Assembly: GCA_963847145.1 (NCBI GenBank) | Contig: CAWJYN010000007.1 | Span: 620,001 to 684,000, forward strand | From: JABFRJ01 sp963847145 | Lineage (GTDB): Bacteria; Pseudomonadota; Alphaproteobacteria; Rhizobiales; Hyphomicrobiaceae | Reading direction: 5' to 3' | Length of the DNA stretch: 64,000 nucleotides | Shown: one piece after another, positions 63,884-64,000 of the stretch | Numbering within the stretch: the stretch's first letter is position 1 | Layout of the letters: each line of letters opens with the position of its first letter | Program-made: the position numbers and the translations under genes | The notes under the pieces: generated by a model | The model's input: only the letters and a program-made list of their open reading frames with translations | Database searches by the model: none | What the model was told of the DNA's origin: nothing

Positions 63884-64000
63884 ATGACCGCCAGTGCAGC
63901 CGACAGCCCCCTCGAGACATCCAAGATCGTGGCGCTCCCAGTTGAAGGGGGCGCGGCCGACGGGCTGCCGCCACGGTCGGTCGGATGCGGTGCCATCCCT
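63884..64000 (+). CDS. 5' part of a gene cut by the window end
   Basis: An open frame of 39 codons from ATG 63884 (MTASAADSPLETSKIVALPV) running off the window. It lies 36 bases after the membrane gene and in the same direction. Too short to identify. Confidence 0.35.
   Translation, partial: MTASAADSPLETSKIVALPVEGGAADGLPPRSVGCGAIP

Overview
The window looks like a chromosomal segment of a high-GC alphaproteobacterium, most likely of the order Hyphomicrobiales (Rhodopseudomonas / Bradyrhizobium / Hyphomicrobium-like). The reasons are the ccoNOQP-GHIS (fixNOQP-GHIS) order, a FixK-type regulator with matching TTGAT-N4-ATCAA boxes, an OmpR-type response regulator, polyhydroxyalkanoate genes, and the typical small host-attachment, DUF2189, DUF2892 and DUF6455 proteins. 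Genus assignment is inference only.

Layout. (1) 1-6.7 kb is ordinary chromosome: a lysophospholipase-like hydrolase, a GNAT acetyltransferase, and a BMP-type (nucleoside) ABC importer whose two permeases are fused in frame. (2) A tRNA-Thr(TGT) lies at 6749-6823. (3) From about 7.3 kb to the end of the nar operon near 61 kb runs a large block of low-oxygen, energy and stress genes. It holds a ten-gene unit for cbb3 oxidase and its assembly (ccoNOQPGHIS, then a DUF2189 protein and a cation P-type ATPase), NAD(P)HX repair, a CBS-domain protein, a cytochrome c, a phasin, Hsp20, a BON protein and a hybrid PAS kinase. It continues with hydrolase and Ddn-like proteins, a response regulator divergent from a FixK-like regulator, universal stress proteins, a glutaredoxin-like protein, an ADP-forming acyl-CoA synthetase-GNAT, an APH-ATPase fusion, a PHA synthase and an Acg-like nitroreductase. 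It ends with a metal-handling group including a Cu P-type ATPase, and with narK-narG-DUF6455-narH-J-I-ppiC. (4) 61-64 kb is a decayed tail: a truncated carbonic anhydrase, a probable IS21-like end, a damaged SMR transporter, and a conserved membrane gene with an internal stop.

How the genes work together. I located twelve 14-bp FixK/FNR-type boxes (five perfect TTGAT-N4-ATCAA) in intergenic positions, often between divergent genes. The FixK-like protein encoded at 30040-30795 carries the E-xx-SR recognition helix expected for this half-site and lacks FNR-type Fe-S cysteines. The likely circuit is kinase / response regulator to FixK-like protein to cluster-wide induction when oxygen is low. 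The gene content closely parallels the mycobacterial DosR dormancy regulon (Hsp20, USPs, CBS protein, Acg-like nitroreductase, Ddn-like protein, CtpF-like ATPase), here under a FixK-type code.

Quality and decay. Several genes are interrupted: in-frame stops in the cation ATPase, an hdeD remnant and a membrane protein, and single-base (mostly +1) shifts in the acyl-CoA synthetase, Cu ATPase, narH, narJ, ppiC and carbonic anhydrase. Some are clear decay (truncation, loss of a key residue). The isolated +1 shifts in otherwise intact operons could equally be insertion errors in the assembly. No rRNA, CRISPR array, integrase or intact transposase was recognised.
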